Below are positions 6,509 to 12,950 of a stretch of 12,950 nucleotides of DNA, piece after piece; the stretch's first letter is position 1; the number at the start of each line of letters is the position of its first letter. This stretch comes from Flavobacteriaceae bacterium (GTDB lineage: Bacteria; Bacteroidota; Bacteroidia; Flavobacteriales; Flavobacteriaceae): the NCBI GenBank assembly GCA_947482805.1, contig CANKLK010000051.1:1-12950 (forward strand), given 5' to 3'. Made by a program: the position numbers and the translations under genes. The notes beneath the pieces were generated by a model that was given only the letters and a program-made list of their open reading frames with translations, ran no database searches and was not told the origin of the DNA.

Positions 6509-7234
6509 TTAATCGTTTTGAGATTTTACTGCTAAAGAGTAAATAACTAAACCAAAACCAATTTTGTTAATTGCATCTGCGATGTTGTAAGCAACGTCTA
6601 CATTTCCTTTACCTAACATACTTGTGTACCATCCTTCAGTACCTAACATGTAACCTAATGGATAAATAGCCCATCCTACCAATACAAACCAACATAAAAT
6701 TTTGTGCGCTTCTAAAACATTTCCACCAGCTGCTTTTGCTAATTTTGATGCTTCACCTAACCAAATTTCATAAACAATTGCAAAGTAAGCAATACCTGAG
6801 ATTAATCCCCAAATTTGAGCACTTTCCGGGTAAACAGCTTCTCCAAAGTAACCCGTTACTAACATAACTACAGAATAGAAAATCATTTTTGATAACAAGC
6901 TCTTCTTTGCACCTGCAATTTTAAGTATTAAATAAAACTCAAGACACATTAATGGCACTGTTAAAATCCAATCTACATATCGGAAAAAAGTTGGAGATTC
7001 TCCAAAACTAGCCCAATAATCTCTCATGTAATAATAATGAACTGCTGCAATAAAGGTTATAATACCTGAAACCAATACAGAAGTTCGCCACTTTTTATCA
7101 AACTGATTTAATGATAAAAAGAAAAAGGCTGAAGCAGCCATCATGGCCATACAGCCAACAAAAAAAGTAAATCCAACATAATCAGTTGGTAACATTTTCG
7201 CAGTGAGCGATGTAGAAAATAATAAATTTGTCAT
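6509..7234 (-). CDS. Proteorhodopsin, green-type light-driven proton pump
   Basis: A 241-residue seven-helix type 1 rhodopsin. The retinal lysine is Lys224 in helix G (ADAINKIGFG), with Asp220 one turn before it. Helix C reads RYVDWILTVPLMCLEF: Asp88 is the primary counterion/proton acceptor, Thr92 the middle residue and Glu99 the proton donor. This DTE pattern marks an outward proton pump, not a sodium (NDQ) or chloride pump. His66 in AVHYYYMR matches the proteorhodopsin histidine that pairs with the acceptor Asp. Residue 96, the spectral-tuning position (Leu or Met in green forms, Gln in blue), is Met, so green absorption is expected. Residues such as WAIYPLGYMLG in helix F are typical of flavobacterial members. 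No signal peptide is evident. The product would sit in the inner membrane and add light-driven proton motive force. The gene is divergent from blh, which supplies retinal, and ends in its own terminator. Confidence 0.97.
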   Translation of the reverse strand: MTNLLFSTSLTAKMLPTDYVGFTFFVGCMAMMAASAFFFLSLNQFDKKWRTSVLVSGIITFIAAVHYYYMRDYWASFGESPTFFRYVDWILTVPLMCLEFYLILKIAGAKKSLLSKMIFYSVVMLVTGYFGEAVYPESAQIWGLISGIAYFAIVYEIWLGEASKLAKAAGGNVLEAHKILCWFVLVGWAIYPLGYMLGTEGWYTSMLGKGNVDVAYNIADAINKIGFGLVIYSLAVKSQND

Positions 7235-7249
7235 AAAATAAAGTTTAAA

Positions 7250-7284
7250 TTAGTTATTGTTTAGTCAAAACTAATAAACACTAA
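7250..7284. promoter_or_regulatory. Candidate operator: four TTAGT half-sites
   Basis: TTAGT occurs at 7250-7254 and 7261-7265, and its complement ACTAA at 7270-7274 and 7280-7284. Start-to-start distances are 11, 9 and 10 bp, close to one DNA helical turn. The inner pair forms a palindrome, TTAGT-4-ACTAA, and covers the candidate rhodopsin -7 box. The arrangement resembles two dimer sites, but chance is not excluded in such A+T-rich DNA. Confidence 0.4.
7266..7273 (-). promoter_or_regulatory. Candidate promoter -7 element for proteorhodopsin
   Basis: The minus strand reads TAGTTTTG, an exact TAnnTTTG match, 31 bp before the ATG at 7234. The nearest TTTG at plausible distance (7298-7301) leaves a 24-bp spacer, slightly long. 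Confidence 0.5.
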
Positions 7285-7345
7285 ACAAAATAAAAAACAA
7301 ATTGTTTATTTTTTTTTGTTTAATTTTAAATAAAATTTAAATAAG

Positions 7346-8230
7346 ATGCCAAAATATTCAAACTTCGCAATAATAGCAAGCTTTTTAGGATTATGGATAA
7401 ATTCATTTTTTTCAAATGAGTTTCAATTAATTGTAGGATTTATACTAATATTATCATTCGGAATATTACATGGCGCAAACGATTTAGCTCTGATAAAGAA
7501 TGTAAATCCTAACAATAAAGTCCAAAATTTCTATAAAATCTTATTATATTATGTCATAATAGTTATTACAGGCGCCACTCTTTTTTATATTATTCCTTGG
7601 TTAGCTTTGACTTTATTTATTATCATTAGTGGCTATCATTTTGGTGAGCAACAGTGGAATGAACAACTAAAAACAGAAGCAAAATGGATAAAGTTTGCAT
7701 ATGAGATAGTATATGGACTCATAATTCTCTTTCTGATTTTTACATTTCATGCTACAGAAGTTCAAAAAATAATTCTTGCTATCACTGGCATAGAGGTTCC
7801 AAATTTTGCTTTTTTACTTATTCTAAAAATCCTTTTGAGTCTTTTTACTCTCTTGAGTATCTTTTTCTATTTCAAAATTGAAAGATTCAAAAACTACTTC
7901 TTTAAAGAACTGTTTTATCTATTTGTGTTTTCAATTATTTTTAAAGTATCCACACTTATTTGGGGCTTTGCATTATACTTTATATTTTGGCACAGTATTC
8001 CTTCAATGATGGATCAGATTACCTTTCTTTTTGGCAATGTTAATTTCAATAATTTTAAATTATATTTCCGTTCCGCATTTGTTTATTGGATTTTATCATT
8101 ATTAGGCATCGCTATTCTTTACTTTATATTTAAAGATCAAAAAATATTTAATGCATTATTCTTTTCTTTTCTTGCTTCAATTACTTTTCCACATGTAATA
8201 GTTATAGTAAAGATGTTTGGAAAGAAATAA
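7346..8230 (+). CDS. blh: Beta-carotene 15,15'-dioxygenase, Brp/Blh family
   Basis: A 294-residue, very hydrophobic inner-membrane protein of the Brp/Blh family, which cleaves beta-carotene into two retinal molecules using iron. The conserved metal-binding histidines are all present: His42 in GILHGANDL, His98 in SGYHFGEQQ, His216 in FWHSIPSM and His283 in TFPHVIVI, each in or next to a predicted membrane helix. Asp46 in the HGxxD motif is also kept. Length and the multi-helix profile fit the family. The gene is divergent from proteorhodopsin, with starts 111 bp apart, and together they give a retinal-plus-opsin phototrophy module. A promoter is not clear: TA followed by a long T run and G (7307-7318) resembles a stretched TAnnTTTG. 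Phe, Ile and Leu are very frequent and the gene is A+T rich, as expected for a membrane protein here. Beta-carotene synthesis must be encoded elsewhere. Confidence 0.93.
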   Translation: MPKYSNFAIIASFLGLWINSFFSNEFQLIVGFILILSFGILHGANDLALIKNVNPNNKVQNFYKILLYYVIIVITGATLFYIIPWLALTLFIIISGYHFGEQQWNEQLKTEAKWIKFAYEIVYGLIILFLIFTFHATEVQKIILAITGIEVPNFAFLLILKILLSLFTLLSIFFYFKIERFKNYFFKELFYLFVFSIIFKVSTLIWGFALYFIFWHSIPSMMDQITFLFGNVNFNNFKLYFRSAFVYWILSLLGIAILYFIFKDQKIFNALFFSFLASITFPHVIVIVKMFGKK

Positions 8231-8233
8231 GAA

Positions 8234-8264
8234 TAAAAAAACCGGATAATTGCTTACCCGGTTT
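8234..8264 (-). terminator. Rho-independent terminator, probably for dnaK
   Basis: AAACCGG (8239-8245) pairs with CCGGTTT (8258-8264), with further TAA/TTA pairing inside the loop. The T run follows on the minus strand, so it best fits dnaK, though it could also slow transcription from blh. Confidence 0.75.
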
Positions 8265-8311
8265 ACATTACCTTATTATAAAAGGCCTAAGCGCCTACTG
8301 GATCCTTCGCT

Positions 8312-8333
8312 AAAACAGTTCGAACTGTTTTTT
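8312..8333. terminator. Palindromic terminator-like hairpin between blh and dnaK
   Basis: A perfect 20-bp palindrome (8312-8331) can fold as an 8-bp stem, AAAACAGT with ACTGTTTT, around TCGA. Six Ts end the plus side and four the minus side. It may terminate blh and assist dnaK termination. Confidence 0.55.
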
Positions 8334-8344
8334 AACGCTCGACC

Positions 8345-10231
8345 CTACTTAACCTCTTCGAATTCTACATCTTGTGTATTATCGCCTTGAGCATCCGCTT
8401 GTGGTTGTGCTTCTTGAGCCTGACCTGCTTCACCTTGAGCATACATTGCTTCGGTAGCTGTTTTCCATGCTGCGTTCACATTATCAAGACCTTTTTGTAT
8501 AGCTTCCAAATCTTGATTTTGGTGTGCCATTCTCAATTCGGTCAAAGCTGATTCGATAGCTACTTTATGATCATCAGAAATTTTATCTCCCAATTCTTTT
8601 AATTGACTTTCTGTTTGAAAAATCATACTGTCAGCTTCGTTCAATTTTTCTGCTCTTTCTTTTGCTATTCTATCAGCATCAGCATTCATCTCAGCATCTT
8701 TTTTCATTCTTTCGATTTCTTCAGCGGTCAAGCCAGATGAAGCTTCGATACGGATGTCATGTGATTTCCCTGTTCCTTTATCAGTAGCCGAAACTTTGAT
8801 GATACCATTAGCATCAATATCAAAAGTAACTTCAATTTGAGGAACACCTCTTGGTGCTGGTGGAATTCCGTCTAAGTGGAAACGACCGATAGTTTTGTTA
8901 TCTGCAGCCATGGTTCTTTCTCCTTGCAATACATGGATTTCAACACTTGGTTGGTTATCCGCAGCAGTAGAGAATACTTGTGATTTTTTAGTTGGAATCG
9001 TTGTGTTAGACTCGATTAATTTTGTCATCACATTCCCCATAGTTTCGATACCTAAAGATAAAGGTGTAACGTCAAGCAACAACACATCTTTTACATCTCC
9101 AGATAAAACACCACCTTGAATAGCAGCTCCAATCGCAACAACCTCATCAGGGTTAACTCCTTTTGATGCTTTTTTACCAAAGAATTTTTCTACTTCGTCA
9201 GCAATTCTTGGCATTCTTGTAGAACCACCAACTAAAATTACTTCGTCGATATCAGAAGTTGACAAACCTGCATCTTTCAATGCTTTAGCAACTGGTTCCA
9301 TTGAACGTTTTACTAATTTATCAGACAATTGCTCAAATTTAGCTCTAGTTAATTTTTTTACTAAGTGTTTTGGTCCTGAAGCAGTAGCGGTAACGTAAGG
9401 CAAATTGATTTCTGTTTCAGCAGAAGATGACAATTCGATTTTCGCTTTTTCAGCCGCTTCTTTAATTCTTTGTAATGACATTGGATCTAATCTCAAATCA
9501 ATTCCTTCTTCTGCTTTGAATTCGTCAGCCAACCAGTCGATGATGGTTTGGTCAAAGTCATCTCCACCTAAGTGCGTATCACCATTGGTTGACAATACTT
9601 CGAAAACTCCGTCTCCTAATTCAAGGATAGAGATATCAAAAGTACCACCACCTAAATCGTAAACTGCGATTTTTTGATCTGTTCCTTTTTTGTCTAATCC
9701 GTAAGCTAATGCCGCAGCAGTAGGCTCATTAATGATTCTCATTACTTTAAGACCTGCAATTTCACCGGCTTCTTTTGTAGCCTGACGTTGCGAATCGTTA
9801 AAGTAAGCAGGAACCGTGATAACTGCTTCAGTAACGGTTTGACCTAAATAGTCTTCAGCTGTTTTTTTCATTTTTTGAAGTGTCATTGCTGACAATTCTT
9901 GTGGTGTATATAAACGACCATCAATATCAACGCGTGGTGTATTGTTGTCTCCTTTTACTACACTGTAAGGTACTTTTTTAGCTTCATCCTGAGTTTCAGC
10001 AAAAGTGTGCCCCATAAAACGTTTAATGGAACCTATCGTTTTCGTTGGATTAGTTACTGCTTGTCTTTTTGCAGGGTCACCAACTTTAATTTCTCCACCT
10101 TCTACAAATGCAATGATAGATGGTGTTGTTCTTTTTCCTTCTGAATTTGGTATAACTACAGCTTCTTGTCCTTCCATTACAGAAACGCACGAGTTGGTTG
10201 TACCTAAATCAATTCCAATTATTTTTCCCAT
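8345..10231 (-). CDS. dnaK: Hsp70 chaperone DnaK
   Basis: A full-length 628-residue Hsp70. The ATPase domain (1 to about 382) has the phosphate-1 loop GIDLGTTNS (6-14), phosphate-2 loop DLGGGTFD (192-199) and adenosine loop [10 protein letters not shown] (332-341). The hydrophobic linker VLLLD (383-387) leads to the substrate-binding beta domain, and a helical lid runs from about 500. The C-terminus is a Gln/Ala-rich tail ending DVEFEEVK, the usual bacterial Hsp70 tail. It refolds and protects proteins in the cytosol with DnaJ and GrpE, neither of which is in the window. The ATG at 10229-10231 is the only start that fits, with [10 protein letters not shown] opening the first strand. The gene stands alone, with terminators downstream and a 308-bp spacer from rho upstream. 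A sigma-54-like site in that spacer is a possible promoter. Confidence 0.98.
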   Translation of the reverse strand: MGKIIGIDLGTTNSCVSVMEGQEAVVIPNSEGKRTTPSIIAFVEGGEIKVGDPAKRQAVTNPTKTIGSIKRFMGHTFAETQDEAKKVPYSVVKGDNNTPRVDIDGRLYTPQELSAMTLQKMKKTAEDYLGQTVTEAVITVPAYFNDSQRQATKEAGEIAGLKVMRIINEPTAAALAYGLDKKGTDQKIAVYDLGGGTFDISILELGDGVFEVLSTNGDTHLGGDDFDQTIIDWLADEFKAEEGIDLRLDPMSLQRIKEAAEKAKIELSSSAETEINLPYVTATASGPKHLVKKLTRAKFEQLSDKLVKRSMEPVAKALKDAGLSTSDIDEVILVGGSTRMPRIADEVEKFFGKKASKGVNPDEVVAIGAAIQGGVLSGDVKDVLLLDVTPLSLGIETMGNVMTKLIESNTTIPTKKSQVFSTAADNQPSVEIHVLQGERTMAADNKTIGRFHLDGIPPAPRGVPQIEVTFDIDANGIIKVSATDKGTGKSHDIRIEASSGLTAEEIERMKKDAEMNADADRIAKERAEKLNEADSMIFQTESQLKELGDKISDDHKVAIESALTELRMAHQNQDLEAIQKGLDNVNAAWKTATEAMYAQGEAGQAQEAQPQADAQGDNTQDVEFEEVK

Positions 10232-10290
10232 TTTTTTTAGTTTTATATTTTATTTGTGTGTTTAGTTTTTTTTAACTTGTTTTCTCCAAA

Positions 10291-10307
10291 GTCAACTACT
10301 ATGCCAA
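10291..10307 (-). promoter_or_regulatory. Possible sigma-54-type promoter of dnaK
   Basis: The minus strand reads TTGGCATAGTAGTTGAC. This keeps the -24 GG and the 10-base spacing of the consensus TTGGCAC-N5-TTGC, but the -12 dinucleotide is GA instead of GC. It would give a leader of roughly 50 nt. An exact TAnnTTTG is not seen; TGACTTTG nearby differs from it by one base and is an alternative. Confidence 0.3.
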
Positions 10308-10368
10308 GCGAAAAATGAAAATAAATTGTCAGTTTTAAGCAAAATAAATATGACAACATGACATTTTT

Positions 10369-10442
10369 GATTTAGGAATTAGGACAAGAGCGCAAAGCGA
10401 GACTGTATGTAGCGAAGCGGAATAAATTAGAATTTGGGATTT
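10369..10442. repeat. Repeat-like intergenic block with GCGAAGCG-type motifs
   Basis: A stretch richer in G+C than its surroundings contains GAGCGCAAAGCGAGA and GTAGCGAAGCGGAA, two related GCG-A/C-AAGCG motifs. It is flanked by similar A+T-rich words, GATTTAGGAATTAGGA and AATTAGAATTTGGGATTT. No reading frame of interest crosses it. It looks like a copy or remnant of a dispersed intergenic element, which one window cannot confirm. Confidence 0.4.
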
Positions 10443-10503
10443 ATTTGTCTTGAATAATAGAATAATTTAGTAGAAATAATTTCATTTAATCAATGTAAAT
10501 GCC

Positions 10504-10533
10504 AAAAAAAATCCCAACCGTTAGATTGGGATT
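10504..10533 (-). terminator. Rho-independent terminator of rho
   Basis: AATCCCAA (10510-10517) pairs with TTGGGATT (10526-10533) around an 8-base loop. An A run on the plus strand (10504-10511) gives the minus-strand T tract. It lies just downstream of the rho stop codon. Confidence 0.85.
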
Positions 10534-10539
10534 CATATT

Positions 10540-12306
10540 TTAGTCATTCATCGAAATGAGGAATTCCTCATTATTACGGGTTTTCTTAATCTTATCGTTA
10601 ATGGTGTCCATAGCTTCCACCGGATTCATATCGGCAAGGAATTTACGCAGTATCCACATACGTTTTAATGTGTTTGGATCTAGTAATAAATCGTCGCGAC
10701 GCGTACTTGATGATGTCAAATCGATAGCAGGGAAAATTCGACGGTTGGCAATTTTTCTGTCCAATTGCAATTCCATGTTTCCTGTTCCTTTAAATTCTTC
10801 GAAGATTACTTCGTCCATTTTTGAACCTGTTTCGGTTAAGGCAGTAGCAATAATACTCAACGAACCTCCATTTTCAACATTACGAGCTGCACCAAAGAAA
10901 CGTTTTGGTTTTTGTAACGCATTGGCATCAACTCCACCCGAAAGTACTTTTCCAGATGCTGGTTGCACCGTATTATAAGCTCTCGCCAAACGCGTAATTG
11001 AGTCTAGCAATATTACTACATCATGACCACATTCAACCAAACGCTTTGATTTTTCGAGAACAATGTTCGCAATTTTCACGTGCTCTGAAGGTTCTCTGTC
11101 AAAAGTAGACGCGATAACTTCGCCACGTACACTCCGCTGCATATCGGTTACCTCTTCCGGACGTTCGTCAATTAGTAAAACGATTAAATAAACTTCAGGA
11201 TGATTGGCAGCAATGGCATTTGCAATGTCTTTTAACAACATTGTTTTCCCTGTTTTTGGCTGCGCCACAATCATTCCACGTTGTCCTTTTCCTATCGGAG
11301 AAAATAAATCTATAATACGAGTAGACACACTTGCTTGCTTTTCGGCTATATTAAATTTTTCCTTTGGAAATATTGGAGTCAAATGTTCGAAAGAAACTCT
11401 GTCACGAACCACTTGTGGATCATGTCCGTTTATTTTCAAAACTCTAACCAAAGGGAAAAACTTTTCTCCTTCTTTTGGAGGACGAACTACACCTTTAACA
11501 GTATCTCCGGTTTTTAAACCAAACAATCTGATTTGTGAAGTTGAAAGATAAATGTCATCCGGCGAAGCCAAATAGTTGTAATCCGAAGAACGCAGGAAAC
11601 CATAGCCATCAGGCATCATTTCTAGTACGCCTTCACTTTCTATAATACCATCAAACTCAAAATCGGAATCTCTGAAATTATTATGCTTTTTGCCTTTAAA
11701 ATTTGGGTTGTTGTTATTTGCATTAGTGTTTCCATTCCCATTGTTCCCATTTTGATTTACTTCGTCAGTTCGCTTACGCTCGTGTGGGTTATGATGTTTT
11801 GGCTTTTGAACCTGATTTTCATCATTGTTTTGGTTTGGATTAGCTTCTGTTTGCTGCGACTGTTCGCTAACGCTTGTATCTATAACTTCTAAATCGCTTT
11901 CTGATTGTTGCTCTTCTGAAGTTGTATTAGGTTTATTGTAATTTTTTTTTTCGAAAAGAGGTTTTTTAAACTTTGGATTTTGATTTTCAAGAATCGGTTT
12001 TACAACAACTTCTAGTTCTTCGGCAAATAAGTCACTCTGGTTGTTTTCAGATGTTTTTTTAGTTTCTGGTGAGATTCGAGCTCGTTTACTCTTATTATCT
12101 AATGGATTCTTCTTCGTCGATTCACTATCGCTTGAATCGGAGGCCACCATTGGCTCAGCTTGGGCAGAAGTTTTGTTTTGGTGTTCCAAAATTTCAGCAA
12201 TAAGCGTATCTTTTTTGGCACCGGTAACTTTAATTGTTTTAGCTAATTTGGCAATTTCCTGAAGCTCAGCAAGCTTCATTTCTTTAAGGGCAGAAATGTT
12301 AAACAT
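10540..12306 (-). CDS. rho: Transcription termination factor Rho with long disordered insertion
   Basis: A 588-residue Rho, against about 420 in E. coli. Residues 1-43 are the Rho N-terminal helical domain. Residues from about 44 to 215 are an inserted low-complexity linker rich in Asn, Gln, Ser, Glu and Lys, with an Asn-rich core ([17 protein letters not shown], 185-201). From about 216 the protein is strongly conserved. The cold-shock-like RNA-binding domain contains GYGFLRS (234-240) and [11 protein letters not shown]. The RecA-type ATPase has Walker A PKTGKTML (350-357), [15 protein letters not shown], Walker B VILLDS (431-436), the Q-loop region [14 protein letters not shown] and the R-loop segment KGTGNMEL. 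It works as a hexameric RNA helicase that ends untranslated transcripts. The ATG at 12304-12306 opens the N-terminal domain directly. The 188-bp spacer to the divergent gene could hold autoregulatory sites, but I see no clear promoter for rho. Confidence 0.97.
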   Translation of the reverse strand: MFNISALKEMKLAELQEIAKLAKTIKVTGAKKDTLIAEILEHQNKTSAQAEPMVASDSSDSESTKKNPLDNKSKRARISPETKKTSENNQSDLFAEELEVVVKPILENQNPKFKKPLFEKKNYNKPNTTSEEQQSESDLEVIDTSVSEQSQQTEANPNQNNDENQVQKPKHHNPHERKRTDEVNQNGNNGNGNTNANNNNPNFKGKKHNNFRDSDFEFDGIIESEGVLEMMPDGYGFLRSSDYNYLASPDDIYLSTSQIRLFGLKTGDTVKGVVRPPKEGEKFFPLVRVLKINGHDPQVVRDRVSFEHLTPIFPKEKFNIAEKQASVSTRIIDLFSPIGKGQRGMIVAQPKTGKTMLLKDIANAIAANHPEVYLIVLLIDERPEEVTDMQRSVRGEVIASTFDREPSEHVKIANIVLEKSKRLVECGHDVVILLDSITRLARAYNTVQPASGKVLSGGVDANALQKPKRFFGAARNVENGGSLSIIATALTETGSKMDEVIFEEFKGTGNMELQLDRKIANRRIFPAIDLTSSSTRRDDLLLDPNTLKRMWILRKFLADMNPVEAMDTINDKIKKTRNNEEFLISMND

Positions 12307-12464
12307 GAATAGTATTTATATCGTAATCGTTATAATGGAATGTAAAAAATGTGGGTAGATTTTAATTCTTAGGATAATCCGAATGATGAAGTTCTTGCGG
12401 ATTTATACTGCAATAATACAAATAATATTTTATCATGCAATAGTATTTTTTTAAAAAGAAATTT

Positions 12465-12472
12465 TATTTTTG
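12465..12472 (+). promoter_or_regulatory. Candidate promoter -7 element for the DUF4293 gene
   Basis: TATTTTTG is an exact TAnnTTTG match, 22 bp before the ATG at 12495. No -33 TTG is evident at the expected distance. Confidence 0.5.
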
Positions 12473-12494
12473 CAACTCATTATTCAAAAGACAA

Positions 12495-12902
12495 ATGTTT
12501 AGAATACAAACATATTATTTGATTGCTTGCTTCATTATAACTGGAGTTTTACCATTTGTGTTTCCATTGTGGAAAGATGCATCTGGAAATCCTTTCTATT
12601 TTATGAAGGATATAGCTTTTGTAACTCTGTTTGGACTAAGCACAACACTATCGCTACTAAGCATTTTATCTCACAAAAAAAGACAACAACAATTTGTCAT
12701 GGGCAGATTGAATATGATATTGAATTTAATTTTATTAGGATTATTTGTGTATCGAACACTAACTGCATCTGGAGAAACAGCTATTTCTGAGAAGGGTGTT
12801 GGGATGTTCTTACCTATTTTTTCTATCGTAATTTTGGTTTTGGCCAACAAAGCCATAAAAAAGGACGAAGATCTCGTAAAATCTGTGGATCGATTGCGAT
12901 AA
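12495..12902 (+). CDS. DUF4293-type four-helix membrane protein
   Basis: A 135-residue integral membrane protein of unknown function. It has four hydrophobic segments at about residues 6-24, 39-58, 72-89 and 101-121, with a basic loop (KKRQQQ) after the second. The start MFRIQTYYL and the C-terminus (EKGVGMFLPIFSI, then LANKAIKKDEDLVKSVDRLR) match what I recall of the DUF4293 family of Bacteroidota, whose genes are commonly found next to rho. The conserved charged C-terminal tail would lie on one side of the inner membrane, probably the cytoplasm. It is divergent from rho with a 188-bp gap and has its own candidate promoter. No catalytic residue is evident, and no function is claimed. Confidence 0.85.
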   Translation: MFRIQTYYLIACFIITGVLPFVFPLWKDASGNPFYFMKDIAFVTLFGLSTTLSLLSILSHKKRQQQFVMGRLNMILNLILLGLFVYRTLTASGETAISEKGVGMFLPIFSIVILVLANKAIKKDEDLVKSVDRLR

Positions 12903-12931
12903 ACCTATAAACTTAGTTTTTTAGTGCTGCG

Positions 12932-12950
12932 AAAAACCCGTCTCGTTAAA
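12932..12950 (+). terminator. Probable left half of a terminator cut by the window edge
   Basis: AAAAA then CCCGTCTCG followed by TTAAA looks like the ascending arm and loop of a rho-independent terminator for the DUF4293 gene. The descending arm would lie past the window end. The same octamer CCCGTCTC occurs at 5777-5784. Confidence 0.35.

Larger units (their letters stand above)
10232..10539. other. dnaK-rho spacer, 308 bp without a gene
   Basis: No protein of credible length or family is seen. From right to left on the minus strand it holds the rho terminator (10504-10533), an A+T-rich stretch, a repeat-like block (10369-10442), repeated TGACA motifs (10351-10363, with an inverted TTGTCA at 10326-10331), a sigma-54-like site (10291-10307) and the A+T-rich dnaK leader. 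Confidence 0.6.

Noticed and set aside
6509..7234. Sodium- or chloride-pumping rhodopsin
   Set aside because: Helix C carries Asp-Thr-Glu, the proton-pump pattern, rather than the NDQ or chloride-pump patterns.
8895..10265. Plus-strand open frames opposite dnaK
   Set aside because: They are antisense to a highly conserved complete dnaK and show no domain, signal peptide or start-site support.
10556..12262. Plus-strand open frames opposite rho
   Set aside because: They follow codon structure of the intact rho gene on the other strand and resemble no known family.

Overview
The window looks like chromosomal DNA from a member of the Flavobacteriaceae, most probably a Flavobacterium-like bacterium. 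The DNA is strongly A+T rich, and several gene starts are preceded by the Bacteroidota -7 element TAnnTTTG. Both lipoproteins have short Bacteroidota-type signal peptides, and Rho carries the long Asn/Gln-rich insertion typical of this phylum. The rhodopsin is of the flavobacterial green-absorbing proton-pump type. All placements are by recognition of protein families and motifs; no database search was run.

Layout, left to right. Positions 1-133 hold the N-terminus of an ABC-F ATPase leaving the window on the minus strand. A plus-strand lipoprotein with a degenerate thioredoxin-like domain (284-1693) converges on a transaldolase (1760-2416, minus) across a shared bidirectional terminator. Next on the minus strand come a short-chain dehydrogenase (2552-3355) and an enolase-superfamily dipeptide epimerase (3468-4466), each with a repeat-rich intergenic stretch beside it. 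Upstream of the epimerase, and absent from any protein-only view, is a small SRP RNA gene (about 4521-4613, minus) with a well-formed promoter and terminator. Back to back with it is a glutaminyl cyclase lipoprotein (4700-5749, plus). A small secreted protein of unknown function (5810-6388, minus) follows.

The centre holds a phototrophy module: proteorhodopsin (6509-7234, minus) and Blh beta-carotene cleavage enzyme (7346-8230, plus) transcribed divergently from a 111-bp A+T-rich spacer. Blh would make the retinal that proteorhodopsin needs; carotenoid synthesis genes are not in the window. The spacer carries four TTAGT half-sites at about one-helical-turn spacing over the candidate rhodopsin promoter. 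The right side is housekeeping: dnaK (8345-10231, minus), rho (10540-12306, minus) and a small membrane protein of the DUF4293 type (12495-12902, plus), which is commonly found near rho in this group.

I found no mobile element, CRISPR array, tRNA or rRNA, and no clear undescribed multi-gene system. The most useful non-obvious points are the SRP RNA and the start correction it forces on the epimerase, the candidate operator between rhodopsin and blh, the thioredoxin-like domain lacking its redox residues, and the short-period intergenic repeats.
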